Source: Argentina anserina
Lineage: Eukaryota; Streptophyta; Magnoliopsida; Rosales; Rosaceae
DNA length: 64,000 nt
Direction of reading: 5' to 3'
NCBI RefSeq assembly: GCF_933775445.1
Contig: NC_065874.1
Location: 15,333,001-15,397,000 of the forward strand
Position 1 is the first letter of the stretch. Each line of letters begins with the position of its first letter. Shown piece after piece: positions 20,677 through 33,251 of this stretch. Under the pieces are notes generated by a model. The model was not told the origin of the DNA. It saw nothing but the letters and a program-made list of their open reading frames with translations, and made no database searches. Made by a program: the position numbers and the translations under genes.

Positions 20677-23298
20677 ATGAAGAATCGGGAGGCTGATAGA
20701 GTGAATCAAACAAGTGCTAGACTGAAGAATCTAAGGGTGCGTAAACTAATTCAAAAGGCTCTCAGAATGAAGAATAAGAAAGTGAAGGAAGGTCATGAAT
20801 CTGTGACATTCACATGGAGAATTGACAAAGTCACTAAGCGGCACACCTTCAAACATTACTCAGAGCCTTTTATCATTAGTGATTTTAAATGGTACTTCTA
20901 AGTATACCCTGCATTCGCATACTTACAAAACTCTATTAATTTGTGATATGTCGTGGACATTATCTTCCTTTGGTTGGTTTTGTTAGGAGGATCTTTATGT
21001 ATCCAGAGGGTAACAAGGAAGACTACTTGCCAGTGTATTTGGATATTCCAGATACTACAGGACTCCCACTTGGGTGGTCAAAATATGTCAAGTTCAGCTT
21101 CACCTTAGTTGATCAACTTCAGTACAGCAAGTCGATAACAAATGGTATATTTTATTCTCACTATTATTTTTATCTGTCGTCTGGAAGCTTTACATAATGC
21201 TGTAGAAGTTTTTAGTGAATTCCTGCATCCTCTCCTGAGGGTTTCTTTGATCTTCTCCCAGCCTTGCTACAAATGAAGGAATGACTGCATGATGACAATG
21301 AATGTGGGACACACTACCTTTTACGCTTGTTTAAATTCTTAAATTCACCATTTGTTATGAACTTGTCTGCTGACGGGTCCATGGGATTTAGTTGCAGTAA
21401 CCTAGAAAATGTAAAACTGGACAAAAGACGGAGAAAAGAACGATGAGAGCATGGAATTTTTTTCCTTTGTTTGAATCAGAAAAGCGATTAGTTAGAGAAT
21501 TCAGTCTATAGTATGATCTGAAGTCTCAGTCGAAGGAAATAATAGAACTTCAAATCGTCTTATTCTTCATTTTGTTTTTATTTTTATTCATATTTCCCTT
21601 CTCTGAAGACTCAAGAAACACATGGTTTTTCAGATCAAAAGGCATTACACAGTTTGCTCTTTTTTTGTTAGATAATACTGTGAATTTACTCACTGCGTTA
21701 GAATATTACATTTCCATCCACTTGTACTTGCAGATAGATGGTTCAATTATGTTAATGAAACCTGTGTCATTGTTAAAATTGTTGTGGACAAAAATCATGT
21801 TAATGAAGCGGTGCATTTATTGACAATCAATGTTTAAGGGATATTCTTCATCTGCATGTGCGGCTGCTTGTTTTGTAATTTTTTTTTTTTTGGGGATATA
21901 TCTGATATGGACTATCAAAATGAGTAGGACGCACAATAGCCATATTTATTTATTCAGTTATGATGGAAGAAGGTTAAGTTCCTGCAACTACATACTTTAG
22001 TAATGTGGGACAACTATCTGTATTGTATGGTAGTATACTTTCTTTGGTTATGTTTACCTAGCCACTGTGATAAGTGTATGGCTAATTCACTGGAACTATT
22101 ATCTTGTGTAGGAAGGTGAATATCTAACTTGAATAAGATAGGCCTACATACACTGATAATTCTGTCAAAAGTGCCTTCCCAAAATGTTTTACATTAAATA
22201 CTTTTAAGATCCCTTATTGGGTTAATTTCTATTTCTGTTTATTGACCTTTGATGTTTTGTATTTCAGAGATTATACATGTGTTCAATGCTTGTGAGAGAA
22301 ATTGTGGCTTCAAATCAATAGTTCCTCTAAGTCAGTTTTATGACCATGGTAATGGGTACATTGTGAATGATATATGTATGATTGAAGCGAAGGTTGCTTT
22401 GTGTAAACCTGATGCTAAAATATTACCAGACCATGGAACTTCTTCACTTGGGGAACCCTTGGGGAAGGAAAAAGAGAGACAGATACCTACAAATGTGCAG
22501 CCTGTGAATGTTTCAGACTTTTTAACAGAACGAGAGACGTTAAGTCCTGAACAGGTGCCTGCCACCTACCACAGTGCACCAGTTTCTGAACAGATTTCCA
22601 AGGAGTTTCATAACATTTCTGTTGCCAGAGGTTTTGAGGCTGTGGAACCCTTGGGGAAGGAAAATGAGGGACAGGGACCTTCAAATGTTCAGCCATTGAA
22701 TGTTCCAGATTTAGCTGAATGGGAGTCACCAAGTTTTATACAGGTGCCTGGCAGCTACCACATTTCTGGTGACAAGGAATATGAGGTTGTATCCTCAACA
22801 TCAGCTGATGACCTCATGGATTTCAGGGGTTTAGCCAGAATAGAAAAAGTTTATGTTCCACTGTTAGATAAAGCTTGTTCCTGTCACTCTTCTCTCATTG
22901 AATGCCAAAAGAAGACAACTCCCCTGTTTAAGGGGTGGGCATTCACAACCTTGGGTCGAGTTCTACATTTCTTGAAAACAAGAAAAAATAAGGATATGAC
23001 AGATGATGTCTGTGCAGAGCTAAAACGTCTATGGGAAGAGCTTCAGGCCTTCAATTTTGATTTGGATTGGCTGGCGCCTCAGGTTCAAAGAGCTATGGGT
23101 ATGAATGAGTTGGTCAAAAGGGAAGGACAAGTAAAGAGCTTGAGAAAGGATGTGGATGATTTAGAAATTGAAAAGAAGAGGATAAAGGCGAAGCTTGAGG
23201 TAGCAAGTAGAGAGTTGCAAAAGACCAAAGTTGTTGAGGAGATGGACATGGATGAGGAGGTAGGTTATGGGCTGTTCTGTGGAATTCTGATTCTTTGA
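20677..23298 (+). CDS. MATH domain and coiled-coil protein (copy 3)
   Basis: Exons 20677-20891, 20987-21144 and 22268-23298 join in phase to 467 residues. Residues about 46-190 are the MATH domain: SVTFTWRIDKV, FIISDFKW, RRIFMYPEGN, GWSKYVKFSFTLVDQ, IIHVFNACERNCGFKSIVPL, IVNDICMIEAKVAL. A Pro/Ser/Glu-rich linker contains two related blocks (GKEKERQIPTNVQP, GKENEGQGPSNVQP). The C-terminal domain (FRGLARIEKVYVPLLDKAC, SLIECQKK, LGRVLHFLKTRKNKDMTDD) ends in a coiled coil about 400-455 (VKSLRKDVDDLEIEKKRIK). This is the layout of plant MATH/coiled-coil proteins, a family that includes Arabidopsis RTM3, a restrictor of potyvirus movement. A good donor (GAGGAG|GTAGGT at about 23,259) may splice out the last residues. 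An upstream frame is open to about 20,630, so the true start may differ. It is the only full-length copy here. Confidence 0.8.
21145..22267. other. Second intron of MATH copy 3
   Basis: Intron of about 1.1 kb with GT at 21145 and TTTCAG before 22268. AT-rich, a T-run at about 21,880. No gene or element end seen. Confidence 0.7.
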
Positions 23299-24072
23299 GA
23301 ATTCTCCTTGAATGCTTTAACATGTCAGAGATTGTAAATGTAGTGTAGTGCAGACTTCAGTATATATGAACGCTGAAGTGTACACTGTTTATAATCTTCA
23401 GCATGTTTGAGCATGCAATGAGAACTCAGAGTTCTAGTTAGTTTATAGGAAAAATATATCTAGTTTTAGTTTCTCTTAGTTCTTATTTGTATTACTTATA
23501 ACCTTTTTAATGGCTTGAGGTTGTACAACTTACCGGTGAGTAAGATTGTGGTAGACTTGTATCAGTCATTGATAACCACCTGTTGGTTCTTGTTGTGCAA
23601 ATGTTCTTCAGCCATTGCTCTTCCTAGCTTGAGTATGGAGAAGCTATTTGTTCTTGATTCAGCATTGTCAGGCGACTTATCTTTCGTTCAGAAACTTACT
23701 GAATTATTGGATAATACCTAGGCCAAACAGTTCATGCGAGCGATGTGAAAGACCTTGGGGATCTTAGTTATTTGACTTGCTTATTTCCTAGGTCTGTAGA
23801 TTATTCGTTCTACTATGTTGTGGCCTTGTAGGGAGAAGGAAAAAGAATCGCTTATTCAAGTTCTGGTGTGCCTTCTATGACAAAACAAATGCAAATGGCT
23901 GTTCCTCAATGACCTCCATTAGTGACTTGGATGGGTGCTAATAAACTAGGCAATCAAGTTCTCTAATTTTGAACTCTTCCCATTTCTGATACGTTAAAGT
24001 TAAACTCATCATGGATGGTTCTAGGCTTCTAGCTATAATAGTCAGTGGTTACATTTTCTATTAACTTTTACT
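23299..24072. other. 3' flank of MATH copy 3
   Basis: No clear gene. Probably 3' untranslated sequence and spacer up to the MULE insertion site. An open stretch at 23515-23721 has no family match. Confidence 0.4.
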
Positions 24073-24917
24073 TTCTAGGCAGAGAAAAAACCTAAAATGC
24101 TACCTAGACTATCTCAAAATGTATTTTTTGGTACCTACGAATTTTTTTTACTTGAAATGGTACCTAAACTATTATTCAGTCACCTATTATAGTACATCGG
24201 TTCAATGTTCCGTTTTAATCGCTAACGTTGTATTTATTTAGATTGTTTTTGCTGAATAAGCAAGGGCAACACAGTAATTGTATACACTGATGTATACACC
24301 AGATGATCTACCCCTTCACTTTTCATAAACAAAATCGATATGTTCTCAATATCGATCTGAAGACGGCTCAATCAACCTGTCAATTTCCAGAATCCATTCG
24401 TTCTCTGCTTCTGCATTTTCTGAAATCGAACTTGAAAGTGGATGTAGTTGGAGATCTCAACCATGATTGAATATTGGAGAGAATTTCGGGTTTTGGGGGA
24501 ACCCCAATATGACTGTAAGTGTCTAAATTGAAGCATGAATGATCGATTTTCGTTATAATTTTGTTTGTTATAGGGTATCTTTATTGATTCGAGCATGTTC
24601 TAAATCTTTTGATCATGCTGGTGTGATGTCAATGTCTATGTTCTGGGCACTTACGTGTGTGGATGAACTTGATATAGGCTTTATCTATGGTTTTGGCTTT
24701 ATTAGGCTTTGCCCATAGTTCTGGCTTTATTAGGCTTTATTTAATTGTGATTATAATTATATGATTCATCTCACTGATTTGTACATGATTGTCATTTTAT
24801 TGTATTTGTTGTCATCTGTTTTTTGTGCTTTTGTCCTCTCATTAAAATCTATAAAATTTGGACCACAGGTGAGGGTGTGACACTTGAGATACACATGGAG
24901 GAGATTTTATGAATGTA

Positions 24918-27900
24918 GGCAATGAGCGGTTTGACTATGTGGGTGGGGAAATTTGCTGGGTAGAATGTCTTGATACAGATAAAATCAGTTGGGTGGAGTT
25001 GAATGCATTTGCTTGAAGGTTGGGTTATAGAGAGCCTCCAGTCCTCTATTGGTTTAAGAATCTCACAAAATATGTATTCTTGCCAATATCAAATGACATA
25101 GATGTTGTTGATATGTTACAGTTGTTGCCTGAATCTAGAAAATTAGAGGTGTACTTTGTGGGTGGAGGAACAAGGCAAACAAAATTATGTGAGATGGAAG
25201 ATTTTAATACAAAACTTTGAGGATATTATACCTCACACACAGTTCAAACCAGAGGTAAAGGGTATGCCACTTTATGCTATAGGCTATGTAGAGCTTAGTA
25301 TGTCAAAAAATCTTGAAGTTGTTCATTTTAGTGGAGTTGAAGCAAACATGGCAGAGGTTGAAAATGTTGTTGAAGATGAATTTTTTGATAGTGATTATGA
25401 GATTAGGCTAGAGGATGATCCTGAGTTTGGTGATGTTAATTGTAATGTAGATGATCAGGAGTTTGTTGCACATGTTGATGATGAAGACATATTAGAAGAG
25501 TTTGGTGATATGGGTTTTGCTGGGGAGATCTCTGACCACTCAAATGACACTGAAGATTTACATAGTATAATAGAGAGCTCTGATGAAGATCATGGTGATA
25601 GTGAAGTAACAAGTAACAAGTAAGAAGAAAAAGAAAAAGCAAGTTAAATGGAGGACTTGGGTACCAGAAAGAGATCTAAAGGATCCACAATTTGAAGTTG
25701 GTTTGGTGTTTGTTGACTCTACTCAATTTAAGGATGCAGTAAGAAAATTTGCTTTGAAGAATGGTTACGACTTAACCTTACAAAAGAACACAATATTGAA
25801 GCTTGAAGTCATATGTGGGAAAAAGAAAGGGAGGAGGAAAGACAGAGCCTGCCCATTTTGGATATATGCATCATTTATCTCTAAGAAATCACCTGAGGTA
25901 TCAATTAAGTCTTTGCATTTGGAACATAAGAACTGTCCAGTTGTTGACAGAATCAAGTTTTGCACAGCCACCCTCATTGCAAAAGAATATTCACATGTTT
26001 TCAAAAATGATCCTTACATTTCAAGAAAAGGGTTTCAAGATAGGGTCAGAGATGATTATGGGCAAAACATAGCTCATAGGCAAGTCATAAAGGCTAGACG
26101 ACTGGCAGCAAAACTAAATGAAGGAAGTGAGGCAGAACAATACAACATGTTGGAGTCATATGCTAGTGTTTTAAAGGAGACGAATCCAAATACTACTGTG
26201 AAGATGATGACTGAAATGGATGGAGCTGTTAGAAAGTTCAAGAGATTTTATGTTTGTTTTGATGCATGCAAAAGGGGATGGAAAGAAAGTTGTAGGCCTG
26301 TTATTGGGTTAGATGCTTGTCATATTAAAAATAATTATCCTGGACAACTACTCTCAGCTGTTGGGATAGATGCAAATAATGGTATGTATCCAATTGCCTA
26401 TGCAATTGCGGAGATAGAAACTAGAGAGACATGGACTTGGTTTATCGATATTCTAAGTGTTGATTTAAAGATCTGTTAGGTTAATATTAACCTAGTAATG
26501 TTTGTCTTATTCTTATTCTTTTGCTTTATATTTTTGTATATTTATTTATTTCTTTTTACGTTTCCTACTCATGCTAGGAAAATGTGCAAATGATCGGAAA
26601 CACGTCAAGAAGAGTGGATTTAGCGCACATTATGGATTCGGGTGAAAGTTTCAAGTCAAAAAGAGCAAATGTGGAGATTTCATAAGAAAAGAAAAGTCAA
26701 CGCCGGAAAATGCTTGTTAAACTCCGGCGATGAGAAGGTGGTTGCCGGAAATGGTGGTGGTTAAAGTCAATAAGTCAATGAAGCATATTGGTGAATTATG
26801 AATTGTAAATTTTAATTTACAATTTAAATTCAAAATAGAAGAAGACAAATGAAGGAGACAATTTCAAGAACAAGATCCACAATTTGTGCTCCATGAATTA
26901 GAGATTTAAATTCAAAATAGAAGAAGACAAATGAAGGTGACCATTTCAAGAATAAGATCCACAATTTGTGCTTTCACATTTGTTCACCATATCTAACCAT
27001 TCATCCCCTTACATCTCCACCATTCATTTGTGACCTTAAGGCCTTTAAATACCCTCATTCTTCACAAATTCGTGCATTCTCCTTCACCACACTAAAACTC
27101 CATCAAAACTTCATATTTTCCATAGTTTTAACATAGTTTTCTTAGGCCTAAGTCATAGATATCAAGTTGTGCAAAGAAAAGTGTAAAGTGTCTTGAGTTT
27201 TCACCAAAAACTAAAGATCCTTTACACCCTTGATCAATCACAAACTTGTTTCATATATTTGGGTCACTTCACTCTCTTTATCCTCTACTCATACTCTTTC
27301 TCAACTCTTGTTCTTTGTTCCTAGATTGTGTGGATAAAGTATGGTGTTCATGGAGTTCTTCTTTTGTTAGAACCCATTAATACCATACTTAGAAGCATTT
27401 TCTTTCTTATTACATCTTTGTGGGTAGTAAACCTTTAGAGGTACGGTTTGGTATCATTTGTACCAAACCCTTGGTAATCTCTTTTCTCTTTACTCTACTT
27501 CTCTTTTGATGTATTTCATTTTCAAGGGTTGTTGTATTTAATGGGTTGTGAGTAGTTGGATTTGAGGCTAATGAATTCATTTTACTTTTAATTGATGTTG
27601 ATGCATGTTGAATCTATGGGCTTCTACACTTAAAATGCTTACTAAATGTGTTACTAGTTTTGTCACCTAGAAACATGTTTAGGTAATTAATGAATCGGAA
27701 CTTGAACTTGACAACTTCTTGAATCCGTGAGAATGGGTAGCCTTTAGGTGGTGGCTTAGTGTTTCTTACGGGAAATATTAAGTTGCTTGAATTTCTTACC
27801 ATGAATTTAATGCTTGTGCCATGAGTGTAATTACTCTAAGGGGGTGTTATGCTTGTGGTACATAGCCCACTTGTATTATAAGGTAATATAATTGGGACTA

Positions 27901-29985
27901 AGGTTTTGTGATTTAATTTGGCTCCAAAAGACTTTGTTAAATTGCATGATTAGTTGGTTTCTTGGTAGCTTCACCAAGGCACTAGGGGGAAGTTTATCAA
28001 ACATGTTATGCATTAATCTTGAGTTACATTTGTGCATGAGTAAGGCTAGGTGCAATGGCTAAGTCTCTACTCCTCTTTTGATTCTATCTCTACATTTACC
28101 TTTCTTTGTTGTTTTAGTGCAAGAATTAGTTTGCTTAGCTTAATTCTAAAATCAACCAAGTCGATTCACTACCACTTGTTAATACCATCTCCATGATTCT
28201 TAACTTCCAAAGGGCTAAGGTTGTGAACTTGTAAAAAGTTAGAATGCATGTTTTTTCTAGTTTTTCTTGCGAAAATCTAGTTAGAGTTGAGTTTCTCCCA
28301 ATCCCTTGGGTACGATACTCTACACTTTCCCTTACTAAAACTTGACCTCCTATACTTGGGAGTAGGTAGTTTCACACATAAATACACATAATCATACTTA
28401 AGTGATTCAACCAACAAGATCAAGGATGGAAATGGTGTTATGTTTATGTCTGACAAGCAAAAGGGGTTACTGGATGCAGTAGTTAATATAGTACCAGAGG
28501 CTGAACATCGGCATTGTGTGCGTCATCTACACAACAACTTCAAAAAAAAGAACCCTGGCCCAGTGTTAAAAAATCTACTATGGCAGGCAGCAAGAGACTC
28601 GACCATAATTTGGTTTAACAGGCACATGAAAGAAATGACTAATATTTCTGATAAGGCAGTTGAATGGTTGGATCGTCATGATTCGCCTAATCATTGGAGT
28701 ATGGCACATTTTGAGACTGAATACAAGTGTGATATGTTACTTAATAACCTTTGTGAGTCCTACAATGCTGCAATTGTTCCTTGTAGGGACAAGTCTATGT
28801 TAGTGATGCTTGAGCAATTAAGAAGAGATCTCATGATAAGGATAGCAAATAGACGAGTTGCTGGCATGAAGTGGAAGGTCAATGTAGGACCACAGATCCA
28901 AAAGCTAATTGCAAAGAATGCAAAGAGGGCTAGAGATTACTATGGATATAGATCAACAGATTATGTCTTTGAAGTTGAAGCTAGAAGTGGTAGTGCTCTT
29001 TCATCAAAGCATACCATTGATTTGGCCAAGAGGACTTGCACATGTAGAAGGTGGATGATGTCTGGAATTCCTTGTCCTCATGCCATTTGTTGCATCTTTC
29101 TTAGAGGGCATGATCCAATTGACTATATCGATAACTGTTACAGCAAGAATGCATACCTCAACGCATATGCACATCCTATAAATCATGTTCCTAGAATTGA
29201 ACTATGGCCTGAGATTCATGCTCCTATTCAACCTCCACCATTTAGGAGGCAACCTGGAAGGCAAAAAATGGCCAGGAGGAGGGAGAAAGATGAAGAACCA
29301 CCAACTCCTAATGTTGGGGCCACTAAGGCTGGGACTACTAAGATGCCTAGGAGTTCATACGTGACTTCCTCATGCACCTATTGCGCTTCAGTGGACCATA
29401 ACATAAGAACTTGCCCCATCTTCAAGACTATGAATGCAACTGAGGTTCTATTTTAATCATTGTTCATCTATAGATATATATATATATATATATATATATA
29501 GTAATTATAGATTATGTTTTGCATTAAGATGATCATTTGTTTGTTTATGAAGGGACAAAGCAATGGAGCATCAAATCAGACAAATCTTTCCCCAAAACAA
29601 CAGGTTGGTTTCATATTTTTTGTACTTTTGTATACTATTTCTATGTATATAATCATATGTATCATTGATATTTGTATGTATGATGTGTCCAGTATAATAG
29701 GACTATTTATATGTATATAATCGACATTTGTATGTATTATATGATTAGTGTAATATTCAACACATATTTTGAAGATATTAGTGTTTCCAGGTCAAGAGAC
29801 CTCCAAATTCAAGTAGAATATCAAGATCCATTGTTGTTGCTTCATCTTCGCAACCTACACATCCAATTTCAAGAACTTCAGCTGCCATACCAACATCATC
29901 TTCACAACTAGCTTCCAAAATATTAAAGCAACCAAGCACTAGAAACAAGTCACAGAAGCCAACAACCAGGCCATTGTGGAAGTGA
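24918..29985 (+). pseudogene. mudrA-type transposase, broken
   Basis: Start region 24918 reads YVGGEICWVECLDTDKISWV, then a TGA (about 25,015), then GYREPPVLYWF. One frameshift lies near 25,215 and a second at about 25,606-25,619, where AACAAGT is doubled. An acidic stretch follows (25330-25600), then a MuDR DNA-binding region (25703 on: VDSTQFKDAVRKFALKNGYD) and the transposase core with GLDACHIKNNYPGQL (first Asp) and MSDKQKGLLDAV (second Asp). The core is split at 26473/28422 by an LTR. A SWIM zinc finger (CTCRRWMMSGIPCPHAICC) and a CCHC knuckle (CTYCASVDHNIRTC) follow. Small 3' exons 29553-29603 and 29791-29985 continue in phase from a donor at 29444 and end TTRPLWK. DNA cut-and-paste enzyme by family; not functional here. 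Confidence 0.92.
26474..28416. mobile_element. LTR-type insertion (probable solo LTR) in the MULE transposase
   Basis: Starts TGTTAGGTTAATATTAACC and ends GATTCAACCAACA, flanked by AGATC on both sides (26469-26473, 28417-28421). TG...CA ends and a 5-bp duplication are the marks of an LTR retroelement. About 1.94 kb with no gag or pol reading and no second LTR, so a solo LTR or a very long LTR remnant. Inside, about 75 bp (AATTCAAAATAGAAGAAGAC and onward) is repeated directly at about 26,826 and 26,908. Removing one target copy with the insert leaves the transposase frame intact. Confidence 0.9.
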
Positions 29986-30603
29986 TTCATCTCACTAGTA
30001 TTTACACTAGCAGAATGTTTTTGCTTCTTTGTTTTCATAGTCAAACATGAACACATTTTGTTATGTACTGGATATGTCCAAATTATGGCCAATAGGCTGA
30101 CTTTTATTAGTGCTAAAGACATGCTATAAATTGGAGTTGTATTTTGTTTTGGGTATCAACTAACAATAAAAAATGAGGATATTAAAATTCTATAATTGGT
30201 AAACATTTTTTTTTACTTGTTCTTTGAAAGAAAAAAAATTATAACAGATGGAAAGGTGAGTTGAAGGGAACATGTATAATGTGCAAGAATGTATAATGTA
30301 TAGTGGGATGTGGGAAAATTGTGCAAGATTTTGGCAGGAACATGTACAATGTTGAAGGAATTACTGTGTTTTCGAGGGAAAGATGATTTGACCAATTAGA
30401 CTGGTGTGTGTGACTGCTAGGACCATTTTATCCCCCAAAAGAGACACTATGTCAGCGATTTAACGGAAGATTTAACCGAGGTACTATAATAGGTGACAGA
30501 ATAATAGTTTAGGTACCATTTCAAGTAAAAACAATTCGTATGTACCAAAAAGTACCTTTTGAGATAGTCTAGGTACCATTTTGGGTTTTTTCTCTTCTAG
30601 GCA

Positions 30604-31371
30604 ACCTGACTGTTATGTCATTGACTGGGATTTCCAATTTTCAGTGTCATCTTTAAAATGAAGCAAGTTTAACGGCAGAAATCCTCTTGATGACCAAACA
30701 AAATGATCTGTCATTTTTTTTCAGAAGCATATGCTAATTGTGCAAGATAGGAGCTTAGCCAACTGAGCTAATGTCAACCACAATTAAGCAATACGCATTA
30801 GACAAAAATACATATAGATTTCTTTTTAAAAATTAGTTCGGACATCAACTTAATTAAGTGAGTGACTAACCGGCTGGACGATTACACGAAGCTCCTGTCA
30901 AAACTACTAATTCACTAAATTTCTCTGTTTTAAGAAGTATGAAAGAATGCAACGGCAGCTAAAGATCATTTAGGTTCATACCAAACCGTGGTAGTGCAAC
31001 ACTGCAACCGCTTTATTTAACACGATACTCCTAGCCCCATGAAGCTCATGTATCAAATTATCAATCAAGCCCTGAAGACCCAAATATCGCTTCAAATAAT
31101 GATTTTAATCAAATTTATTTCACACTTTCAGAGCAATTTAGCTTCAAATTTTAGCGACAAGGAAATGAATGAAATATATAATTTGGATAAGTTTATAGGA
31201 TATTGTCCGTCTTTGATCTTGAATATCTTCAAGTTTTCATTACTTACCGTTTATTCACCGTCTTAGTTACATAATCATTACTAAATAATTGAGGCTGAAG
31301 TGACATGTGCAATCTAGTTATAGAGATCTAGTTATTTATGCATGCATTTGCTTGGTATATTAACGGTTTAA
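30604..31371. other. Spacer between MULE and MITE, no gene
   Basis: AT-rich sequence; nothing with a coding or repeat signature that I can support. Confidence 0.5.
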
Positions 31372-31380
31372 ATAAAATAA

Positions 31381-32010
31381 GAGCACTGTTAGGGAGCCTT
31401 AATGAGCCGCTAAATTTGACATCTTAATCATATATGGCATGTCATTTCATCTTGTCACGTCATTAATTGAAATAATCACACCATATTCTTAAAGAAAAAT
31501 ACAATCTTATTCTCATCTTATAGTAATTTATTAAATTTTATAGGACATGTGAGGTAACAAATGTTTTTTTTTCATGTTTACTCTAATCTTAATTAATATC
31601 ATGTGTTACGATGTTAATAAATTTCATATTTGTGACACTAAATAAATCAAGAATTATTTCAAATTTAATTCATGATTTTTCAATTTATAAATTTTATTTA
31701 TATTTACAAATTAATACTTTAATTCTATTGAACTGCAAAAAAAAAACAAATAGAAAAAACTTCACCTAAGTATGATGATAATCATGAAGTTGTATTAAAA
31801 AACAAATAGAAGAAGTATGATGATGATGAAAAAGAAAAGAGAAAAAAAAAGAATTAAAAAAATATTTTTATATAATACTCTAGAGTTGTTGGATTATAAG
31901 AATAAAATTATTTTTTCTATTAAGAATGATATAATGTGATTATTTTAATTAATGACGTGAGAAGATTATGTGATATACTACATAAGATTGAAACGTTAAA
32001 ATATTTTTTC
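31381..32010. mobile_element. Mutator-type MITE
   Basis: Flanked by ATAAAATAA on both sides (31372-31380, 32011-32019), a 9-bp duplication. The arms carry long diverged inverted repeats, best in the inner part (CACGTCATTAATTGAAATAATCACA left; TGTGATTATTTTAATTAATGACGTG right). AT-rich with no gene. Its arms resemble those of the element at 62,877. Confidence 0.75.
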
Positions 32011-32019
32011 ATAAAATAA

Positions 32020-32501
32020 AGTGTTTCATAACCCAGATATTTTTTGTTTTCATGCAAACGCTTCATCTAATTTTCCGCATAATATATATTTTTTCTTGTC
32101 AATTTTATATATTTTGTTTCATTAGAGAAAATTTTAAACGCTCATCCATATTCTCGTAATTTTGTGATTTGAGGGGCGAAAAAAAGAAGCAAAAAGCAAA
32201 AGACATTACGGTGTGGTGACTGTGGTCATTGAAATTTCCATCGTAATAATTTACGGTGTGGTCATTGTAGAAAAGAGAGGTTGGCGTGTGGTCAAGTCAT
32301 GGATGACGTTGAAAATGGTAGATAGAGTTTTCTCTGACACTTTATAAACCGAGTTGGCTAAATCTCATTTCACTATTAACACCTTTCAGACTGTCCCTTT
32401 CACTTTCAGACTCTCCAGTTCACAGTTCACTCCCCTTAGCTTCCTCAGTTCCTCAGTTCTTAACTCTTTAGTTTTCTACAACATCTCCGTCAATCTCATA
32501 T
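32020..32501 (+). promoter_or_regulatory. Promoter and leader of MATH copy 4
   Basis: A TATA-like box TTTATAAACC at 32341 lies 160 bp before the ATG at 32502, followed by a CT-rich leader (TCCAGTTCACAGTTCACTCC). A triple GTGTGGT(G/C) phrase (32,211-32,295, e.g. TTACGGTGTGGT twice) lies upstream. Inferred from position only. Confidence 0.4.
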
Positions 32502-33251
32502 ATGGAGGCCGCAATGGAAAGGTATACTTTTCTTTCTCATACAACGTTTTGGGTTCTTAGTTACCTTTTGTCATCGAATTTGTCTCAAATCTTTGTATGC
32601 AATAATCAGTCTTCATATTTTGATTGAGGCTTGCCTATGGTGAAAACCCTGATCCCTAAATGGTTATGCATCTATCAAAGTTGTAATCTTTTTGTTTGGT
32701 GAAAACCCTGATCGCTAAACAAATCTTCACACAAGGTTATGCATTCTTCAAAGTTCAAATCTTTTACTTTTGTGTCCGGAAAAGATCAAATCGTGTTTCT
32801 GTTGCATGATACGTATGGTTTGTGTATGTGGTTTCTCTTGTCCATTGACTAATGATGGATTTTTGGGCTGTTGGTAGATGGAACACTCTGTCCCCGGAGG
32901 ACATCATAACGGTGACCTTCGTGTGGAGAATTTACAACTTCTCCAGCTGCAGTGGAAAGAAGTATTCACAGGCTTTCTATACTGATGATTATAGATGGTA
33001 ATTTTGAATTTTCGATCACCTTCTAGTCCGGATACATTTGTTGAAAATTTGTGTGTTTTCTAGATATCACAATCACTTGGGTTGTTTGTATAGGCGAATT
33101 CTGTTATATCTTAAGGGACACTATGTGCAGCACATGTCAGCCTACTTAGAAGCGATTGGCAGTTCAAACCTGGCAACCGGGTGGTCTAGACTTGCTCGAT
33201 TTAAGCTGACTGTGGTCAATCAATTAGACAACAGAAGATCGATAGCAAAAG

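Larger units (their letters stand above)
24082..30594 (+). mobile_element. Mutator-like element (MULE) with TIRs and 9-bp target duplication
   Basis: Flanked by TTCTAGGCA on both sides (24073-24081, 30595-30603), a perfect 9-bp duplication. Terminal inverted repeats of about 110 bp start GAGAAAAAACCTAAAATG on the left and mirror as CATTTTGGGTTTTTTCTC on the right, with shared inner text (ACCTAGACTATCTCAAAA; AAATGGTACCTAAACTATTATTC). Inside lies a mudrA-type transposase gene on the + strand, split by an LTR insertion at 26474-28416. The element sits between MATH copies 3 and 4. The clean ends suggest it is younger than the Copia element, but the transposase is damaged. Confidence 0.96.

Noticed and set aside
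23515..23721. Open frame of 68 codons after MATH copy 3
   Set aside because: Could be a last exon, but no splice-supported link and no similarity to the family's C-terminus.
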